Shown here: in pieces, positions 8,408 through 19,045 of the stretch
How the letters are laid out: every line of letters begins with the position of its first letter
Numbering within the stretch: position 1 is the first letter of the stretch
NCBI GenBank assembly: GCA_963820035.1
Contig: CAWFYK010000002.1
Span: 868,001-932,000 of the forward strand
Length of the DNA: 64,000 nucleotides
Reading direction: 5' to 3'
DNA from: JAWWPG01 sp963820035
Lineage (GTDB): Bacteria; Actinomycetota; Actinomycetes; Propionibacteriales; Nocardioidaceae
Position numbers and translations under genes: made by a program
Notes under the pieces: model-generated
The model's input: the letters and a program-made list of their open reading frames with translations, nothing else
Databases searched by the model: none
Told to the model about the DNA's origin: nothing

Positions 8408-9683
8408 CCGGCGTCCGGTTCCCCGCGGTCGCCCACTGCTCCGTCGAGCCACGACCGACGTCCGCGAGCAGGACCTGGGTCAGCGCGCGCAGCGCCCTCA
8501 CCAGCTTCGACCCCGGCGCCGCCTCGACGACGGACTGGCCGTGAACCAACGCCCGGTCACACGTGTGGAGGTCATCGGGCAGGATGCCCGAGACCTCCAG
8601 CTGAGAGGTCTGCCGCACGATCGAGCGAACATCGTCGGAGGACCAGCCGAGCGACGGACGCATCCGGTTGACGACTACCCGGGTCGCGGCGCCGGGGACC
8701 TGAACGGCCAGGTCGGACAATGCGCGAAGCAGCCGGCCGAGCCCGACCGGGTCTGCCGCGCCGACGACGACCACCACGTCGGCGAGCTCGAGGGCCGTGA
8801 GTGTCGCGCCGTTCCTGCGCGGAGCGGCGGTGTCGTAGGAGATCTCCTCGTCGAGCTCGACGGAGAAGGCACAGTCGAGCACTACCACGTCCGCCAGAGC
8901 GCGAGCCGCCTCGACCACCCGGCGGAGCAGCACCGGGCTCAGCTCGACCCACCGGTCGGACCGGGGCAGTCCGGTCAGCACCCGAAGCGTCGGTGACACA
9001 GCGCGCGCGTGGCCCGCGAGCCGATCCGGACCGAGGCTCCCGCGGTTCGCCGAGCGGGACGCCGCGAGCAGCCCCGAGGCCTCGTCGAGCAGCCCGAGCA
9101 GCTGCGCCTGCGAGCCGCCGTAGACGTCAGCATCGATGAGCATGACCGGCACCCCCGACTCGGCTACCACCGACGCCAGACCCAAGGCGACGGTCGACCG
9201 GCCGGGGGCTCCGGTGGGACCCCAGACGGCAACGACCTGGCCCTGCCGGTTGCCGTCCGGATCCTCCGGCGCTCCTCCTCGGTCCACGGCGGGACGGCCG
9301 TCGGGCTGCTGCGAGGCGAGCTTCGGCGTCTCCCGGTCGAGCAGCTCGACGACGACACCGGCGAGACCAGCGAGGTCGGGCACCGACACCAGAGCGTCGA
9401 CACCGAGGCCGCGCAGCACGGCCGCGTCGGGCGATGTCTCGGTGGCGACTACCCCGACGACCGCCACCTGCTCGTCCCGGAGCCGCGCCAGTACCTCCGT
9501 GTCGAGGCTGTCGAGTCCGGTGGAGACCAGCGCGACTCCGGCCTGGCGGGTGGCGGCGGTCGCGAGCAGGTCCGCCACATCGACGCACCGGCGTACGACG
9601 TGCAGGCCACCGCGCGTTGCGACCGACAGGACATCCGACTCGAAGGGGACCGCGCCCACCGCCACGAGAGCGCCCGTCGTCAC
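8376..9683 (-). CDS. CpaE/MinD-like P-loop ATPase
   Basis: A 435-residue protein with an N-terminal receiver-like region without clear phosphoacceptor features (about residues 1-115) and a ParA/MinD/CpaE-type ATPase domain. The P-loop reads GPTGAPGRST (residues 155-164), with Arg where deviant Walker A motifs have the invoked Lys. The switch-like stretch VMLIDADVYGGSQAQLLGL and the hydrophobic Asp strand ADVVVLDCAF match CpaE proteins, which position Flp/Tad pilus machines. The gene starts at GTG 9683, one base after the stop of the CpaB-like gene, so the two are coupled. No other tad genes are present, so a pilus role here is doubtful. Confidence 0.75.
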   Translation of the reverse strand: MTTGALVAVGAVPFESDVLSVATRGGLHVVRRCVDVADLLATAATRQAGVALVSTGLDSLDTEVLARLRDEQVAVVGVVATETSPDAAVLRGLGVDALVSVPDLAGLAGVVVELLDRETPKLASQQPDGRPAVDRGGAPEDPDGNRQGQVVAVWGPTGAPGRSTVALGLASVVAESGVPVMLIDADVYGGSQAQLLGLLDEASGLLAASRSANRGSLGPDRLAGHARAVSPTLRVLTGLPRSDRWVELSPVLLRRVVEAARALADVVVLDCAFSVELDEEISYDTAAPRRNGATLTALELADVVVVVGAADPVGLGRLLRALSDLAVQVPGAATRVVVNRMRPSLGWSSDDVRSIVRQTSQLEVSGILPDDLHTCDRALVHGQSVVEAAPGSKLVRALRALTQVLLADVGRGSTEQWATAGNRTPVTRRRAVRAR

Positions 9684-9684
9684 G

Positions 9685-10359
9685 TCAGCCCGCCAGCCTG
9701 ACGAGCACGATCTGGGCGCCAGAAGTGAGACGCAGAACGTCACTCACGTCGACGTCGCTCCCGATCTCGACCAGGACCTGCCGGTCCCCCGAGACGCCTG
9801 ACAGGCTGCTCGCCACGGAGAGCACGGTGACGTCCCGGAGCACGAGAGCTGGGTCGGTGCGCCGCCGGTCCGAGATCGCGGTGGAGGTCCCCGGCACCGC
9901 CCAGACGTCGACGCGGTCACCCACCCGCAGATCACCCGGCTGATGGGCCGCACCCACCCCGAGCGGCAGCTGCCGCGACGTCGGTGCAGTCGCGGAGCTC
10001 AGGGCTGTCACCGTGAGGAGCTCATCGGCGTGCAGGTCACGGGTGGCGTGGGCGCCCGGTCCGACCGGCTGACTCGCCTGGAGGTACTGCTGGGCCGCCG
10101 ACGCATCGGCGAAGTGCACCCGGGTGATGCGCAGGTCCGCGGACCCGACCGCCGTACCGGCGGGCACATCGTGCTCGACCTGCCACACCGCCACGGTGTC
10201 GTCCACCGACGCCAGGACCTTGGCACCTGCGACGACGGACCCCAGCACCAGCACGATCCCGACCCAGAGCCTCGGGTCGCGCCAGCGCGTGTGTCGTTGG
10301 CGAGACGCCGGGGGTGAGGAGGGGGTCACCGCCACGTCGAGAGCACGGCTGGGGCTCAT
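9685..10359 (-). CDS. SAF-domain membrane protein, CpaB (RcpC)-like
   Basis: A 224-residue protein with one N-terminal transmembrane helix (LWVGIVLVLGSVVAGAKVLA, about residues 31-50) followed by a SAF domain (VEHDVPAGTAVGSADLRIT) and a periplasmic beta-rich region (RVGDRVDVWAVPG). This is the layout of CpaB/RcpC pilus-assembly proteins. It is followed immediately by the CpaE-like ATPase gene. Two starts are possible: ATG 10359 (used) and ATG 10395, the latter after GGTGGG. Upstream lies a 464-base gap containing a large palindrome. The pair occurs without secretion ATPase, pilin or prepilin peptidase genes, so it may serve another envelope function. Confidence 0.7.
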   Translation of the reverse strand: MSPSRALDVAVTPSSPPASRQRHTRWRDPRLWVGIVLVLGSVVAGAKVLASVDDTVAVWQVEHDVPAGTAVGSADLRITRVHFADASAAQQYLQASQPVGPGAHATRDLHADELLTVTALSSATAPTSRQLPLGVGAAHQPGDLRVGDRVDVWAVPGTSTAISDRRRTDPALVLRDVTVLSVASSLSGVSGDRQVLVEIGSDVDVSDVLRLTSGAQIVLVRLAG

Positions 10360-10823
10360 GGCGGGACCACTCGAGGCGCGGACACGTCGCATATTCTGCC
10401 CACCGTTTGCGACGGATGGGAAGAGTGCGCCGACGACCCTGTGGACGAACCCGACGTACCCCTGATTCGTCCGGCCAGCGCGCGGACTCGCGGTCCGAGA
10501 GTTTCGGCACCACGATCCGAGGCGTCGGCATAGCCAGGGCTGATGGTCGCGCCTGCCAGGCCGCTCACGTTGGTCTGGACGCGAAAAGCGGCCGCTGCAA
10601 AGTGGAACGTTCCGGGGCTCAGATCGCGATGTGAGCCCCGGAACGTTCCACTCTGCGTGTAGAACCGCATCCGGCAGCCGCCGTACTGCACCGGACGAAT
10701 CCGGGAGCTCGCGGACGGCGTAGCCGTGACCGCCGGCGTTCGTGCGCGAGGGGCGCTCGGGCTGTCCACAGGTCCAGTGACGTAGGTCTGCCGATGTCAC
10801 AGGCCCGTGGGAGACTCAGTCCC
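10360..10823. other. 464-base divergent intergenic region
   Basis: No credible gene in six frames. It separates the minus-strand CpaB-like gene from the plus-strand HTH gene. Its main content is the 52-nt palindrome at 10601-10652; a GGGAG Shine-Dalgarno for the HTH gene lies near 10811-10815. ATTCGTCCGG at 10465-10474 recurs inverted at 10691-10700, but the match does not extend. Confidence 0.6.
10601..10652. repeat. 52-nt near-perfect palindrome
   Basis: Two 21-base arms are exact inverted copies (the left arm contains TGGAACGTTCCGGGGCTCA) around a ten-base centre, gATCGCGATg, that is itself palindromic apart from one G-G pair. GGAACGTTCC inside each arm is a further palindrome. There is no T-run and no flanking stop codon, so this is not a classical terminator. 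Confidence 0.85.
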
Positions 10824-11108
10824 ATGTCGGCCGGTTCACCTCCGCGCTTCCTGCCGCTGGCCGAGGTGGCAGAGGTCCTCAACATCTCCGTGTCGCAGGT
10901 CTATGCCCTGGTCCGCCGAGGTGACCTGCCGGCCATCAAGATCGGTGGCCGCGGCCAGTGGCGGGTCGAGGCGAGTGAGCTGGAGGCCTACATCAGCGAG
11001 GCCTACGAGTCCACCCGCCAGTTCATCAGCGACCATCCGTTCGTCGGCGACGACGCGGTCGTCGAGGAGCCGGCGATGGGGTCGGCGGCACCAGATGAGG
11101 TCGGCTGA
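10824..11108 (+). CDS. helix-turn-helix protein, excisionase/BldC-like (HTH_17)
   Basis: A 94-residue protein with a winged helix-turn-helix of the MerR/excisionase type between about residues 9 and 55 (LPLAEVAEVLNISVSQVYAL, then IKIGGRGQWRVEASELEAYI). The C-terminal 40 residues are acidic and probably flexible. ATG 10824 follows GGGAG at eight bases. It is not part of any phage or integrase module here, so it is more likely a small chromosomal DNA-binding regulator than a real excisionase. A helically phased AT-rich repeat array 670 bases downstream (before the LysM gene) is a possible target, by inference only. Confidence 0.85.
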   Translation: MSAGSPPRFLPLAEVAEVLNISVSQVYALVRRGDLPAIKIGGRGQWRVEASELEAYISEAYESTRQFISDHPFVGDDAVVEEPAMGSAAPDEVG

Positions 11109-11128
11109 GAGACCGAGCTCCTCACCGG

Positions 11129-11692
11129 TCAGCCCCAGCCAGCCGAGTCCCTGAGCACCATCGCGATCGCCCCGCAGGACACCGTCGTGCGTCGAGTCAC
11201 CTCGGCCGCTCGCGGGGCCGCGTCGGCGGTGTGCTCGGCGATGTCGACGAAGTCGCTCCCGACACGGTCCGGCGTACCCGACAGCCTCGAGCCGTCCGTG
11301 AGGACGACGGTGACGCGAGCCCGGTCAACGGCGACCCCGCGCAGGGCCGACGCCAGGGAGAGCCGGCCGGCCACCGGGCTCACGGCGTCCGGGCTGACGG
11401 AGCCCCACGGTAGGTCGACGACCGCGACCACGGCGCTCATCGGCACGATGACCTCCTGCGGGCAGGCGACGAGTACCCAGTCGAGCCCGACGCGCTCGAG
11501 GGTTCCCGTGAGCGGTCCGGTGCCGCCCAGGCGCAGCGACACCGTCCCCCCGCACCTGGCGCGAAGCCGGTTGAGCAGCGTCAGTCGGCCGACCTCGGCA
11601 CGGGTCCGGTCCGCGACCTCGAGGTCCCGCTCCAGGCGTGCGTAGGACAGGGCCTGGCCCTCGAGGTCGTCGAAGAGCTCCGTCCAGCGCAT
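11129..11692 (-). CDS. hypothetical protein, Sm-like beta-rich, actinobacterial
   Basis: A 187-residue soluble protein that starts MRWTELFDDLEGQ, a conserved opening of an actinobacterial family often mislabelled as Fis-type regulators. After a helical N-terminus (to about residue 55) two similar beta-rich segments follow, GTVSLRLGGTGPLTGTLERVG-like and ARVTVVLTDGSRLSGTPDRVG-like, suggesting a duplicated Sm/LSM-like barrel. No DNA-binding motif is evident. ATG 11692 is chosen because GGGAGGT lies seven bases upstream, in preference to an ATG nine codons earlier. It converges on the HTH gene with a 20-base gap. Function unknown. Confidence 0.7.
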   Translation of the reverse strand: MRWTELFDDLEGQALSYARLERDLEVADRTRAEVGRLTLLNRLRARCGGTVSLRLGGTGPLTGTLERVGLDWVLVACPQEVIVPMSAVVAVVDLPWGSVSPDAVSPVAGRLSLASALRGVAVDRARVTVVLTDGSRLSGTPDRVGSDFVDIAEHTADAAPRAAEVTRRTTVSCGAIAMVLRDSAGWG

Positions 11693-11765
11693 CTGCCCGA
11701 CCTCCCGCTCATCGTCCATCCGGATCCGGTGGGGAGACCCTAGCCGGATCCGTTTCAGCGAACCC

Positions 11766-11794
11766 TTGACAACACGTGTAAACGCGCGTTAAAA
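11766..11794 (+). promoter_or_regulatory. predicted promoter of the LysM gene
   Basis: A perfect -35 TTGACA (11766-11771) and a -10-like TTAAAA (11789-11794) are separated by 17 bases. The start codon is 31 bases further on. This is one of the strongest sigma-70-like sites in the window and lies in an AT-rich island. Confidence 0.6.
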
Positions 11795-11813
11795 CAAGTA
11801 AACACATGCAAAC
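11778..11813 (+). repeat. 10-bp-phased GTAAAC direct repeats
   Basis: GTAAAC at 11778, GTTAAAAC at 11788, GTAAAC at 11798 and GCAAAC at 11808 begin exactly ten bases apart, all in one orientation, covering the -10 region and leader of the LysM gene. Such helical phasing suits a protein that binds head-to-tail. Confidence 0.55.
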
Positions 11814-11825
11814 GAAGGATTACTG

Positions 11826-12527
11826 ATGACGGCATTCGTCCTCGCCTGTCGCGCCCTGCTCACGGCCGCCGTGACGTCGGCAGCCGTCGGCGTCACCTGG
11901 CTGGCCACCGGCGACGCCGTCAGGGACCTCGTGCACCGCCTGGGCCACGGCAGCATCGGCTCGGACGACCAGACCGTTGAACGGCTGGTGGCAGAGCTGG
12001 CATCGACCTGCTGCCTCGTCGCCGTGGCCGCGCTGGCCACGCTGGTCGCCCTCGGCGGCACCGCGATCCTGACGGCCGCCCGGCTGCCGCGGCTGGCAGG
12101 CGCCTGCGACCGGGTCACGCCGCCACGGCTGCGCCGCCTGATCGCCGCCTGCTGCGGGGTCGGCCTGGTCGCGACCCTGCCGGTGACGCTCACGGCGGTC
12201 GCCGACGGTGCGGGGCACCGCCAGGCCTGCCACCTGACCTGCCGGACGTCGAGCCGCGGACTTGCCGGCCTCGGGTTTCCCGACCTGCCCACCCAGGAAC
12301 GTGCTCGGCTCCCGGACGAGCCGGCCAGGCGAGCCGGTGAGGTCGTCGTCCGCGCGGGCGACTCGCTCTGGCTGATCGCCGCGCGCCGGCTACCGTCCAC
12401 CGCCACGACGGCCGAGGTCAACGCACTCACCCGGCGCCTCTATGCGCTCAACCGCAGCACCATCGGGGACGACCCCGACCTGATCTTCCCCGGAATGACC
12501 CTCCTCGCTCCGGAAGGCACCTCATGA
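11826..12527 (+). CDS. LysM-domain membrane protein
   Basis: A 233-residue membrane-anchored protein. Three hydrophobic stretches occur near residues 5-30, 60-85 and 105-130. The C-terminus (about residues 170-230) is a LysM peptidoglycan-binding domain: VVVRAGDSLWLIAARRL, then IFPGMTLLAP. The spacing between the two LysM blocks is long, as in other actinobacterial proteins with a helical insert. ATG 11826 has GGAT five bases upstream. The stop overlaps the next start by ATGA, so this gene and the Rv3235-like gene are coupled. The likely role is at the cell wall; no enzymatic domain is visible. Confidence 0.85.
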   Translation: MTAFVLACRALLTAAVTSAAVGVTWLATGDAVRDLVHRLGHGSIGSDDQTVERLVAELASTCCLVAVAALATLVALGGTAILTAARLPRLAGACDRVTPPRLRRLIAACCGVGLVATLPVTLTAVADGAGHRQACHLTCRTSSRGLAGLGFPDLPTQERARLPDEPARRAGEVVVRAGDSLWLIAARRLPSTATTAEVNALTRRLYALNRSTIGDDPDLIFPGMTLLAPEGTS

Positions 12528-13069
12528 CAGCACTCTCGACCACCAGCCGCTCAGTCGTCGCCCGGCTCCCGATGTCCGAACGTCGGACCTGGCAGCAGGT
12601 CGACCCACCGGCAGACCAGCACGCCTTCACCCAGGGAGCGCTGGCCCTCTCCTACCCCCTGCCCGCCGGGCTGACAGCGGACCCGAGGCCGACCGCCCTC
12701 GTCGTCGTCCGGCACGGAGCACGCATCAGCCCGCGGGCCTCGGGGCCGGAGGCGTGGGCGGCCACGTTCGTGCAGGCGGTGGTCGAGGTCATCGCCAGTG
12801 ACCGTCCGCTGACCCAGCTGATGCGGTGGACGAGTCGGACCGTCTACAGCGAGATCGCCCGACGCCAGCAGTACGTCGCCCGGCACCGAGCTGCCCCCGG
12901 GGTGCGCCCCTGCCGGCAGCAGGTCGCCACGGTCCGGGTCAGCCGACCCACCACGAGCGCGGCCGAGGTCGCCGCACGGGTGATGTTCGGCGCCCGCTCA
13001 CGCGCCGTCGCCGCCCGCCTCGACCTCGTCGACGAACGCTGGCTCTGCACGGCCATCTCGTTCGGTTGA
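12524..13069 (+). CDS. Rv3235-like (DUF6459) family protein
   Basis: A 181-residue cytoplasmic protein of the family named for Rv3235, found next to secA in many actinobacteria. The N-terminal third is variable. The conserved part has WAATFVQAVVEVIASDRPLTQLMRWTS-type helices (about residues 75-110) and ends in a small beta-rich segment closing with ERWLCTAISFG. No catalytic motif is visible and the biochemical role is unknown. It is translationally coupled to the LysM gene through ATGA and lies 15 bases from the convergent secA stop. Confidence 0.8.
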   Translation: MTALSTTSRSVVARLPMSERRTWQQVDPPADQHAFTQGALALSYPLPAGLTADPRPTALVVVRHGARISPRASGPEAWAATFVQAVVEVIASDRPLTQLMRWTSRTVYSEIARRQQYVARHRAAPGVRPCRQQVATVRVSRPTTSAAEVAARVMFGARSRAVAARLDLVDERWLCTAISFG

Positions 13070-13084
13070 CAGCCGCGGAGGCGC

Positions 13085-15955
<2,871 letters not shown>

Positions 15956-16021
15956 GAGGTTGCTCCCCTGGGACGAAGACGTGGTGTTCCGGCGGGCCGT
16001 CCGGTCGGGCCGGCAGTCCGG

Positions 16022-17251
16022 TCAGGCGGGCCCGATGCCCATCTTAGGGGACTGGTGGTTGGCCGCCGCGAGCGTGGCGGCGAGGTCTCCGCGGCTCTCG
16101 ACCCGGACGCCGCCGAGACCCAGCCAGCCGGCCATCGACTCCAGCTCGGCCAGCAGCCGGTCAGGAGTGTCCAGCGTCGCCGTCGGCTCGGCATACGCAG
16201 CCATCACCCGGAGCACGTCGCCCTGGCGGTCGGCCTTCAGGTCCACCCGGGCGGTGATCCGGTCGCCCTGCAGGAACGAGTAGACGTAGTAGCCGTAGAT
16301 GCGCTTCGGAGCCGGCACGTAGATCTCGAGGCGGTAGCGGTAGTCGAAGAGCCGCTCGGTGCGGGCGCGCTCGAAGATCAGCGAGTCGAAGGGGCTGAGC
16401 AGGGCGGTGGCGTCGACCCGGCGCGGCAGTCGTGCCTGATGCCACAGGTACGCCGGCCGGGACCAGCCTTCGACGGAGACCGGCAAGAGCTCACGTGCCT
16501 CCACCAGGTCCGCGAGGGCGTCCCGGGCCGCGACGGGCGACAACCGGAAGTAGTCGCGTAGGTCGAACTCGGTGCCGACGCCGAGCGCGACGGCCGCCGC
16601 CCGCATCAACGTGCGGTGGGCCTCGTCGTCAGTCGGGGTCGGGATGGCGAGCACACTGGCCGGCAGCACGCGCTCCGGCAGGTCGTAGAGCCGCTCGAAG
16701 GCCGAGTTCCGCCGGGCCACGGTCACCGCCCCGATATAGAACAGCCACTCGAGGGCGATCTTGACCTGGCTCCAGTTCCAGCCCCAATTGCCGGTCTCGC
16801 GCGGTAGGTCGGTCTCGATGTCGCGCGCCGTGAGCGGTCCCCGCTCGACCACCTCGCTCAGCACCCAGTCGATGAACTTCGGGTGCTCCTCCGACAGCCG
16901 ACGCACCCCGCCCCAGACGCCTTGGGCGGACGCCATCCGGAAGCGCAGGCTCGGCTGCAGGTCGACCCGGTTGAACGACGCCACGTGTCCCCAGTACTCG
17001 AAGAGGCGACGCGGCGCCCGGCCCGCAGCCCGGTGCAGGAGGTCGCGGTCATAGGGCCCCAGGCGGCTGAACAACGGCATGTAGTGCGCCCGGGTGGCCA
17101 CGTTGACCGAGTCGATCTGCAGGAGGGCGATGCGCCGCAGCACGCGGGTCATCGCGCGCATGTCCGGCGTAACCGGTCGCGGGTCGGCGAAACCCTGAGC
17201 CGCCAGCGCGACCCGCCTGGCCAGGCCCGCACTGAGGTGGCGCGAGGTCAC
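16022..17251 (-). CDS. AlkX/YcaQ-like DNA glycosylase (winged-helix HTH_42)
   Basis: A 409-residue protein of the HTH_42 (YcaQ/AlkZ) family, which unhooks interstrand crosslinks or excises bulky alkylpurines. The N-terminal block IALLQIDSVNVATRAHY carries Q45-I-D47, the Q-x-D catalytic pair seen in E. coli YcaQ/AlkX, as opposed to Q-x-Q in the self-resistance enzyme AlkZ. Three tandem winged helices follow, and FDSLIFERARTERLFDYRYRLEIYVP is the conserved C-terminal block. The start ATG overlaps the stop of the upstream response regulator (ATGA), an unusual pairing that suggests co-expression. The catalytic prediction is by motif only. Confidence 0.88.
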   Translation of the reverse strand: MTSRHLSAGLARRVALAAQGFADPRPVTPDMRAMTRVLRRIALLQIDSVNVATRAHYMPLFSRLGPYDRDLLHRAAGRAPRRLFEYWGHVASFNRVDLQPSLRFRMASAQGVWGGVRRLSEEHPKFIDWVLSEVVERGPLTARDIETDLPRETGNWGWNWSQVKIALEWLFYIGAVTVARRNSAFERLYDLPERVLPASVLAIPTPTDDEAHRTLMRAAAVALGVGTEFDLRDYFRLSPVAARDALADLVEARELLPVSVEGWSRPAYLWHQARLPRRVDATALLSPFDSLIFERARTERLFDYRYRLEIYVPAPKRIYGYYVYSFLQGDRITARVDLKADRQGDVLRVMAAYAEPTATLDTPDRLLAELESMAGWLGLGGVRVESRGDLAATLAAANHQSPKMGIGPA

Positions 17252-17934
17252 GGGAGATCGAGCAGGCGCTGTCGAACGGCGTACATCACGGCCTCGATGC
17301 GCGAGTGCAGCTGAAGCTTCTCGAGCATGTTGCGCACGTGGTTCTTCACGGTGTTCTCACTGATGAACAGCTTGTCGGCGATCTCCCGGTTGTTGAGCCC
17401 TCGGGCGACCAGGTTCAGCACCTCGAGCTCCCGGTCGGTGAGCTTCGGCATCCGCACCGGCTTCGCCTCGGCCCCGGAGATCGCCTTGAACTCCGCGAGC
17501 AGCTTGGCGGCCATCATCGGGCTGATCAGGGACTGGCCGCCGGCCACCAGCCTGATCGCCTGTGACACATCGTCGATCGACGAGTCCTTGAGCAAGTAGC
17601 CCGACGCGCCGTTCTTGATCGCATCATAAAGGTCGCCCTCCTCGTCGGAGGCGGTCAGCATGATGATCTTGACCGCGGGTGCCTGCTCCTTGATCAGCGC
17701 GCACGCCTCGATCCCGGACAGCTTCGGCATCCGGACGTCGAGAAGCATCACGTCGGGCGCCGTCCGGCCGGCGATGTCGGCGGCCCCGTCACCGCCGGAG
17801 GCCTCACCCACGACCTCGATGTCGTCCTCGGCGGCAAGGAGCATGACAAGACCACGACGAAAAAGCTCCTGGTCATCCACGACGGCGACTCTGATGGCCT
17901 CATGACCCGTCGGAAAGTCCATCACGTCACCCAT
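17248..17934 (-). CDS. NarL/LuxR-family response regulator (orphan)
   Basis: A two-domain response regulator of about 228 residues. The receiver domain (IRVAVVDDQELFRRGL) has its phosphoacceptor Asp in VMLLDVRMPK (about residue 66) and the conserved Lys in YLLKDSS. The C-terminal LuxR HTH (LTDRELEVLNLVARGLNNRE, then NTVKNHVRNMLEKL) occupies the last 65 residues. No histidine kinase lies nearby. The start is uncertain: ATG 17934 is used, with in-frame ATG 17964 and 17922 as alternatives; none has a strong Shine-Dalgarno. It lies 59 bases after hpf and is coupled to the AlkX-like gene, so its regulon may include that gene. Confidence 0.92.
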   Translation of the reverse strand: MGDVMDFPTGHEAIRVAVVDDQELFRRGLVMLLAAEDDIEVVGEASGGDGAADIAGRTAPDVMLLDVRMPKLSGIEACALIKEQAPAVKIIMLTASDEEGDLYDAIKNGASGYLLKDSSIDDVSQAIRLVAGGQSLISPMMAAKLLAEFKAISGAEAKPVRMPKLTDRELEVLNLVARGLNNREIADKLFISENTVKNHVRNMLEKLQLHSRIEAVMYAVRQRLLDLP

Positions 17935-17993
17935 TCGCAGTAGTGTCCCATGGGCCCGTGACATCGCGCACGAGGTCGAGGCGCCGTTGCGTT

Positions 17994-18605
17994 CTACGCT
18001 TCGAGGCGGATCACCCCGTAGTCATAGCCTCTGCGACGGTAGACGACCGCGGGCTCCGACGTCTCCTTGTCCATGAACAGGAAGAAGTCGTGCCCGACGA
18101 GCTCCATCTCGTAGAGCGCCTGGTCGAGCCCCATCGGCTCGGCACGGTGCCGCTTCTCCCGTACGGCGGGCGGGCCGTCTCCGATCACCGTGAGCGGGCC
18201 GTCCTTGCGCTCAAGACCCAGCGAATCGGTGTCGTCCTCATCAGGCTCGACCGGGGCGCTGGCCATTGCCTGGGCCAACGAGACGGGAGTGCGCGAGCCA
18301 CGGTGAATTCTTCGCCGGTCGGCGGCCTTGCGGGCTTGGGAACTGAGCCGGGAGACCGCCTTGTCGAGGGCGACCATCTTGTCCTCGGCGGCTGCCTCCG
18401 CACGGATCACCGGGCCGCGGCTGCGGATCGTGATCTCCACCCGCACCGACTGTTCGGCGAGGCGTGGATTCAGCTCCTTCTCGACCTCGACGTCGACACG
18501 GATGATGCGCTGGTCGTACTTCTCGAGCCGGGAGAGCTTCTCCTCGACATGGGCGCGGAACCGGTCGGACACCTCACAGTGACGCCCCTTGACCACGACT
18601 TCCAC
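17994..18605 (-). CDS. hpf: long-form ribosome hibernation promoting factor
   Basis: A 203-residue long HPF (RaiA/YfiA family). The N-terminal domain (about residues 1-105; MEVVVKGRHCEVSDRFRAHV) binds in the ribosomal decoding region. A charged linker follows, then a C-terminal dimerisation domain (residues about 145-203; LYEMELVGHDFFLFMDKET, then GYDYGVIRLEA) that joins two ribosomes into 100S particles. GTG 18605 is preceded by AAGGAGG at six bases, the strongest ribosome binding site in the area. A leader of over 300 bases with many hairpins separates it from comF and is probably regulatory. Confidence 0.95.
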   Translation of the reverse strand: MEVVVKGRHCEVSDRFRAHVEEKLSRLEKYDQRIIRVDVEVEKELNPRLAEQSVRVEITIRSRGPVIRAEAAAEDKMVALDKAVSRLSSQARKAADRRRIHRGSRTPVSLAQAMASAPVEPDEDDTDSLGLERKDGPLTVIGDGPPAVREKRHRAEPMGLDQALYEMELVGHDFFLFMDKETSEPAVVYRRRGYDYGVIRLEA

Positions 18606-18639
18606 TGGTGCCTCCTTGCGCTCGAAACGCCCTCACGGG

Positions 18640-18905
18640 CCTGACAAACTCTGTTGGCGACGACACCCGCCCGGCCGACCTGGTCTTCGACCCCACACTC
18701 GCCTGCGGGAACCTCTGCAGCTTGTTGCCACGCGGGTCCTCTCCCGCGGCTGGGAGACATCGTGTCTCCCACGCAGGGCAGGGCTTACTTCTAAGCCGCC
18801 CCGTGATCGGCCGGCAGGACATGCTCCCGCCAGCCTTACGTGGACCGTTTCGCCTGCGGCTGGCATCGGCTTGCCGAACAGAGTCTCGAGCACTCGAGAC
18901 CCTGA
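18640..18905 (-). ncRNA. candidate structured RNA in the hpf leader (raiA-motif-like)
   Basis: A run of stable hairpins fills the leader of hpf. Plus-strand coordinates: CGCGGG/CCCGCG (18731-18748); TGGGAGACA/TGTCTCCCA with a three-base loop (18751-18771); GGCTTA/TAAGCC with a four-base loop (18782-18797); GCCAGCC/GGCTGGC enclosing a 22-base loop (18829-18864); CGGC/GCCG (18867-18876); GTCTCGAG/CTCGAGAC (18883-18900). No reading frame explains them. A conserved RNA called the raiA motif is described upstream of hpf/raiA genes in Firmicutes and Actinobacteria; position and size agree, but I could not check its consensus. Ends are approximate. A TAGGGT hexamer on the minus strand (18954-18959) is a possible -10. 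Confidence 0.5.
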
Positions 18906-18979
18906 CGACGCAACCACGGACCCGGGCGGGTGCCATACCTCAAACCCTAGTCCGTGCCTCCAGACCCCGCCGTAGCGCC

Positions 18980-19042
18980 GGAAGAACCTGACGGCTCGGC
19001 GGTAAGAACCTGACGGCTCGGCGGTAAGAACCTGACGGCTCG
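18980..19042. repeat. 22-bp tandem mini-hairpin repeat, three copies
   Basis: Three copies (18980, 19002 and 19024, the last short) of a 22-base unit with core AGAACCTGACGGCTCGG. It lies between comF and the hpf leader. The same unit, inverted and with a perfect GAACC/GGTTC stem, recurs at 29399-29474. Confidence 0.85.
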
Positions 19043-19045
19043 ACC

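Noticed and set aside
10465..10700. Long inverted structure based on ATTCGTCCGG / CCGGACGAAT around the 52-nt palindrome
   Set aside because: Only ten bases match and the flanks diverge at once, so chance is likely.
10824..11108. Phage or integrative element because of the excisionase-like HTH
   Set aside because: No integrase, attachment repeats, tRNA target or other phage genes are near.
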